DNA of 8,181 nucleotides from CALAED01 sp937891035 (lineage in GTDB: Bacteria > Actinomycetota > Actinomycetes > Streptosporangiales > Streptosporangiaceae), in NCBI GenBank assembly GCA_035642125.1, contig DASQSZ010000380.1, forward strand, positions 1-8,181. The letters run 5' to 3'. Each line of letters starts with the position of its first letter. Within the stretch, counting starts at the first letter, position 1. The notes below the pieces were generated by a model. It had not been told where the DNA came from. It saw only the letters and a program-made list of their open reading frames with translations, and did no database searches. Both the position numbers and the translations under genes were made by a program. Positions 5,458 through 8,181 of the stretch are shown piece by piece.

Positions 5458-5473
5458 GGGACCCATGTGTCCC
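5458..5473. promoter_or_regulatory. operator-like imperfect palindrome in a divergent promoter region
   Basis: GGGAC (5458-5462) and GTCCC (5469-5473) flank a near-palindromic CATG core; 14 of 16 bases are symmetric. It is about midway between the two divergent start codons (5431 and 5511), where one regulator could act on both. No clear -35/-10 pair could be assigned for either gene. Confidence 0.4.
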
Positions 5474-5501
5474 GAGCCTCCGGGATGAACCTATGTCATT
5501 C

Positions 5502-5505
5502 GGAG
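5502..5505 (+). promoter_or_regulatory. ribosome binding site favouring the ATG at 5511
   Basis: GGAG lies 5 nt before the ATG at 5511. Alternatives are the ATG at 5493, with no good box, and the ATG at 5523, preceded by GGTGG. Confidence 0.5.
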
Positions 5506-5510
5506 CGCCT

Positions 5511-6293
5511 ATGGTGGTCGGCATGCACGTCGTACGACCTCCGGCACAACCCTCCGGCGCCATGGTCGCGTGGGGCAACGCGTGGCTGACCGGCCACGTG
5601 GGCCTTGACGAGGCCGCCGACGCGATGGAACAAGCCGCCGGACCACAGGTGATCGCCGGGATGCAAGAGGAGCTTCCCCTTCGGCGCGGGCTGGCCGAGC
5701 TGCGGGTGGCCGGCATGACCGCCCTCCGGCTCGCCCTGCCCGTCCCCGGCGACCCGCTCGGGCTGACCGGCCCGCCCGCCTTCAACGTGGCCGCGATCGA
5801 CGCGGGCGCCGCGGTGATAGCGGTGCTGGGCGACGGCGCGGTCGGGCTCGTCCCGGCCGAAGACCGGCGCGGGTCGTCGTACGTGGGGTTGCGCTGGACC
5901 ATTGTGACGGCGGCCCCCGAAGCGCCGGATGTGCCGATGCTGCCCGAGGCCGACCGCGGCCTCACGCTCGCGATGCGCGAGGCCACCGACGCGTTGCTGA
6001 CCGTCGATGGCGTGTCCGGCTGGCGGCCGGAGATCGCCGAGGCGCTGGCCGCGCTGCGCACCGCACCCGAGCCGTCGGACGCGCTGGCGCCGGGCTATCC
6101 GCCCCGCGCGCACCGGGTGGCCGCGCTGGCCGGCCGCCTCGCCGTGGTCGTTGACCTGGCGCAGGGGCTTGACGGGCAGCACCTGACGGCCGAGCAGACG
6201 CGCCGCCGGGCCGATGCGCTGCGGCTGCTGGACCGGGCGGTACGGCGGGCGCGGGTCGCCGCGCACAACAGCGCCTTCGACCCCGTGCCCTGA
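5511..6293 (+). CDS. conserved-looking actinobacterial hypothetical protein, 260 aa
   Basis: No named domain is recognised. The sequence has the feel of a conserved actinobacterial orphan: N-terminal AMVAWGNAWLTGHVGLDEAADAM split around residues 17-39, a central LRLALPVPGDPLGLTGPPAF region with further hydrophobic strands, and a basic C-terminal helical part (about 190-260) ending RRARVAAHNSAFDPVP. It has no signal peptide, clear membrane helix or cysteine motif and is probably cytoplasmic. The start at 5511 rests on a GGAG box; 5523 remains possible. The open frame continues far upstream antisense to the ABC gene, but that part is not coding. It is divergent from the ABC ATPase with a shared palindrome between them, so the two may be co-regulated. 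The last codons and the TGA stop lie within the first unit of a 15-bp tandem repeat. Function unknown. Confidence 0.8.
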   Translation: MVVGMHVVRPPAQPSGAMVAWGNAWLTGHVGLDEAADAMEQAAGPQVIAGMQEELPLRRGLAELRVAGMTALRLALPVPGDPLGLTGPPAFNVAAIDAGAAVIAVLGDGAVGLVPAEDRRGSSYVGLRWTIVTAAPEAPDVPMLPEADRGLTLAMREATDALLTVDGVSGWRPEIAEALAALRTAPEPSDALAPGYPPRAHRVAALAGRLAVVVDLAQGLDGQHLTAEQTRRRADALRLLDRAVRRARVAAHNSAFDPVP

Positions 6294-6369
6294 GATCGGG
6301 CGCCCTGAGATCGGGCGCCCTGGGTCGGGTGCCCTGGGATCGAGCGGCCTGAGATCAGCGCCCGGATCA
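6287..6369. repeat. 15-bp tandem repeat spanning the stop codon
   Basis: Units of GCCCTGAGATCGGGC lie at 6287-6301 and 6302-6316 (identical), then 6317-6330, 6331-6345 and 6346-6359 as variants of 14-15 bp, and a fragment at 6360-6369. The TGA stop of the rightward gene (6291-6293) is part of unit 1. Each of the first two unit junctions creates the perfect palindrome GGGCGCCC. The array fills most of the gap to the convergent response-regulator gene and may serve as a two-way transcript-end structure. Confidence 0.9.
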
Positions 6370-6384
6370 ACCGCGTCTATCGGG

Positions 6385-7023
6385 TCAATCGGGCAGCAGC
6401 CCGTGCCGGACGGCGAACAGGGCGGCCTGGGTGCGATCGGCCACGCCGAGCTTCATGAGCACGTTCGACACGTGCGTCTTGACGGTCTTCTCCGAGACGA
6501 CGAGCACGCGGGCGATCTCGCGGTTGGAGCGACCGCGGGCGATCTCGACCAGAACGTCGCGCTCGCGCTCGGTAAGGTCGGCGAGCCCGCGGGGGACGGC
6601 GGTGGCAGGGGTGTCACCTCCCAGCACGGCGGCCGCGGCCTCGGGCGCGAACAGCACGTTGCCGTCGCGGACGGCTCTGATCGCCTGCACCAGCGCCTGC
6701 GGGTCGACGTCTTTGTAGAGGTAGCCGACGGCCCCGGCACGTACGGCGGGCAGCACGAGCGAGCTGTCGGCCATGCTGGTGAGCACGAGCACGCGGGCGG
6801 TGACGCCGCGCGCCCGCAACTCCTCCAGCGCGGTCTGGCCGTCGACGCCGGGCATCTTCAGGTCGAGCAGGACGACGTCGGGCGCCAGCGATTCGGTCAG
6901 GCGTACGGCCGCCGCCCCATCGGCGGCCTCCCCCACCACCTCGATGTCGTCTTGTACACCGAGGAACGTCCGCAGCCCCTGCCGTACGACGGGGTGGTCG
7001 TCGGCGATCAGCACCCGGATCAC
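6385..7023 (-). CDS. NarL/FixJ-family response regulator with LuxR-type HTH
   Basis: A 212-aa two-domain regulator. The receiver domain (1-120) has the acidic pair Asp8/Asp9, phospho-acceptor Asp54 in VVLLDLKMPG, Thr82 and Lys104 (YLYKD), so all phosphorylation residues are present. The LuxR/GerE helix-turn-helix (about 147-210) reads LTERERDVLVEIARGRSNREIA with SEKTVKTHVSNVLMKLG. It binds DNA after phosphorylation by its kinase, encoded immediately upstream. The start is a GTG (7023) inside the kinase stop region (GTGA, 4-nt overlap), with GGAGG 7 nt upstream, which points to translational coupling. Length and layout are normal for the family. Target genes cannot be deduced; autoregulation is possible. 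Confidence 0.96.
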   Translation of the reverse strand: MIRVLIADDHPVVRQGLRTFLGVQDDIEVVGEAADGAAAVRLTESLAPDVVLLDLKMPGVDGQTALEELRARGVTARVLVLTSMADSSLVLPAVRAGAVGYLYKDVDPQALVQAIRAVRDGNVLFAPEAAAAVLGGDTPATAVPRGLADLTERERDVLVEIARGRSNREIARVLVVSEKTVKTHVSNVLMKLGVADRTQAALFAVRHGLLPD

Positions 7024-8177
7024 ACCGGCACCTCCACCTTGACGACCGTGCCGGCGCCGGCCCGGGACTCGATCGTCAATGCCCCGCCCGCCTCCTCGGC
7101 GCGATCGCGCATCGAGGTGAGGCCGAGGCCGTCCCGGCCGGCGGTGGCGAGGTCGAACCCGGTTCCGTCGTCGGTGATGGTGAGGGACACCCGCGGCCCC
7201 TCGCGGCGCAGCCGCAGGGCGATCTCGCGCGCGTGGGCGTGACGCAACGCGTTGTGGATCGCCTCCTGCGCGATCCGGAACAAGGTGAGCTCACGCTCCT
7301 CGGTCAGACCGATGCCGAGGTCGCCGCGGAAGGTCAGCCGCGCGTCATAGACCCGGCCGAGCATCTCGACGTGCTTGCGCAGCGACGCGGTCAGGCCGTC
7401 TTCGTCCAGGTCCGCCGGTCGCAGCTCGAAGATCACCGAACGCAGCTCGGCGAGTGCGTCGGCGGCCAGCCGCTCCACCTCGGCCAACTCGGCGGGCACT
7501 CGCGCGGGGTCGCGGCCGGCCAGCGCGACGGCGGCCCGCGCGGTGAGGCGCAGCGAGAAGAGCTTTTGCGCGACCGCGTCGTGCAGTTCGCGGGCCAGCC
7601 GGCTGCGCTCGGCCATGACGGTGAGCTCGCGGTTGCGCTCGTACAGCCGGGCGTTGGTGAGGGCGATCGCGGCGTGCGCGGCGAAGAGCGTCAGCAGCTC
7701 TTGGTCGCGCTCGGTGAATCCGCCCGGCCGCCGCTTGTTCGCCAAGAAGATGATGCCGAGCACGTCGTCGCCGTCCGTGATCGGGACGCCGAGGAAGGCG
7801 GAGAGCACGGGGTGGGCGCGCGGCCAGTACACAAAGCGCGGATCCTGGCGGATATCGGCCAGCCGTTCCGGCTTGCCGTCGCGCAGCATGGCGCCGAGCA
7901 GGCCATGCTGGCGCGGCAGCGGGCCGATCGCCCGCCACTGCTCCTCCGTGATGCCCTCGACGACGAACTCGGCGAACGACCCTTGGTCGTCGGGGATGCC
8001 GAGCGCCGCGTAGCGCGCGTCGAGCAGCCGCGCCGCCGCCCGTACGATCACCTGGAACACCTCGCGCACCGACAGGTGCCGGGTGACCGCGAGCACGGCG
8101 CCGCTCACGGCGTGCAGCGCCGCGTCGCGATCGTCGCGACCCAGGTCGTCGACCGGCACGTTGGTCATGGTCAGCAC
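7020..8177 (-). CDS. soluble GAF-domain sensor histidine kinase (HisKA_3 type), start near window edge
   Basis: About 385 aa. A GAF sensor domain covers about residues 27-180, with LLGAMLRDGKPERLADIR (93-110) and HPVLSAFLGVPI (122-133) typical of the DevS/LiaS-like actinobacterial kinases. The HisKA_3 dimerisation domain holds the phospho-acceptor His199 in RLARELHDAVAQKL. The HATPase domain has the N box QEAIHNALRHA (Asn309), DDGTGFD (336-342) and GRDGLGLTSM (347-356). There is no membrane segment, so it senses a cytoplasmic or diffusible signal. It phosphorylates the regulator encoded just downstream, with a 4-nt overlap. The start is uncertain: GTG at 8177 and ATG at 8168 are both in frame, neither shows a clear ribosome binding site, and the frame stays open to the edge, so the gene could begin outside the window. 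His122 aligns with the heme-ligand position of DevS. Confidence 0.93.
   Translation of the reverse strand: MLTMTNVPVDDLGRDDRDAALHAVSGAVLAVTRHLSVREVFQVIVRAAARLLDARYAALGIPDDQGSFAEFVVEGITEEQWRAIGPLPRQHGLLGAMLRDGKPERLADIRQDPRFVYWPRAHPVLSAFLGVPITDGDDVLGIIFLANKRRPGGFTERDQELLTLFAAHAAIALTNARLYERNRELTVMAERSRLARELHDAVAQKLFSLRLTARAAVALAGRDPARVPAELAEVERLAADALAELRSVIFELRPADLDEDGLTASLRKHVEMLGRVYDARLTFRGDLGIGLTEERELTLFRIAQEAIHNALRHAHAREIALRLRREGPRVSLTITDDGTGFDLATAGRDGLGLTSMRDRAEEAGGALTIESRAGAGTVVKVEVPV
7031..7035 (-). promoter_or_regulatory. ribosome binding site of the response regulator
   Basis: GGAGG on the minus strand, inside the last codons of the kinase gene and 7 nt before the GTG at 7023. It confirms that start despite the non-ATG codon. 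Confidence 0.7.
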
Positions 8178-8181
8178 GCTA

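Noticed and set aside
4572..5510. In-frame upstream extension of the 260-aa orphan gene
   Set aside because: This part is antisense to the ABC ATPase, Ser/Arg-rich and without domain; the real gene starts at one of the ATGs near 5511-5523.
6214..7242. 342-codon rightward open frame opposite the response regulator and kinase end
   Set aside because: Antisense to two textbook two-component domains, with Gly/His/Asp-rich low-complexity translation.

Overview
The window is GC-rich chromosomal DNA with strong G/C third-position bias, several GTG starts, and long antisense open frames that are by-products of that bias. Together with the protein families this points to a high-GC actinomycete, possibly of the Streptosporangiales type (inference from style, not a database match). 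I see no phage, integrase, transposase, CRISPR array, rRNA or tRNA.

Layout from left to right. A 5'-truncated membrane protein joining a DUF2231 domain to a Rieske [2Fe-2S] domain runs rightward (2-778). Next come four leftward genes that may form a locus: NfeD (3734-3291), an SPFH/stomatin-like protein (3111-2092), a TauE/SafE-type permease (2017-1250) and a small conserved-looking hypothetical (1147-881) with its own promoter and a palindromic operator-like element. Divergent from NfeD is a rightward DUF3800-like gene (3849-4382). Both genes at that divergent junction have a -10-like TANNNT box 7-8 nt before a GTG start, suggesting leaderless mRNAs. A leftward ABC ATPase without a neighbouring permease (5431-4640) is divergent from a rightward hypothetical (5511-6293). 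Last is a leftward two-component pair: a soluble GAF-domain histidine kinase (8177-7020) and a NarL/LuxR-type response regulator (7023-6385) joined by a 4-nt GTGA overlap.

Functionally, the clearest modules are NfeD+SPFH (membrane microdomain or membrane-stress pair) and the GAF kinase with its regulator (cytoplasmic signal sensing to transcription). The GAF domain has a histidine where the heme-binding GAF of mycobacterial DevS has its proximal ligand. No single pathway obviously joins all the genes.

The most unusual non-coding structure lies in the convergent gap 4383-4639. Two copies of a ~52-nt hairpin element lie about 132 bp apart. The differences between them preserve pairing, through G-U wobbles, only in the leftward RNA, and a promoter-like sequence (TTGTGT, 17 nt, TATACT) points into copy 1. 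This could be a duplicated small RNA or a pair of terminators. All three convergent gene junctions in the window carry tandem repeats: 16-bp units at 819-866, 132-bp units at 4385-4587, and 15-bp units at 6287-6369, the last overlapping a stop codon.
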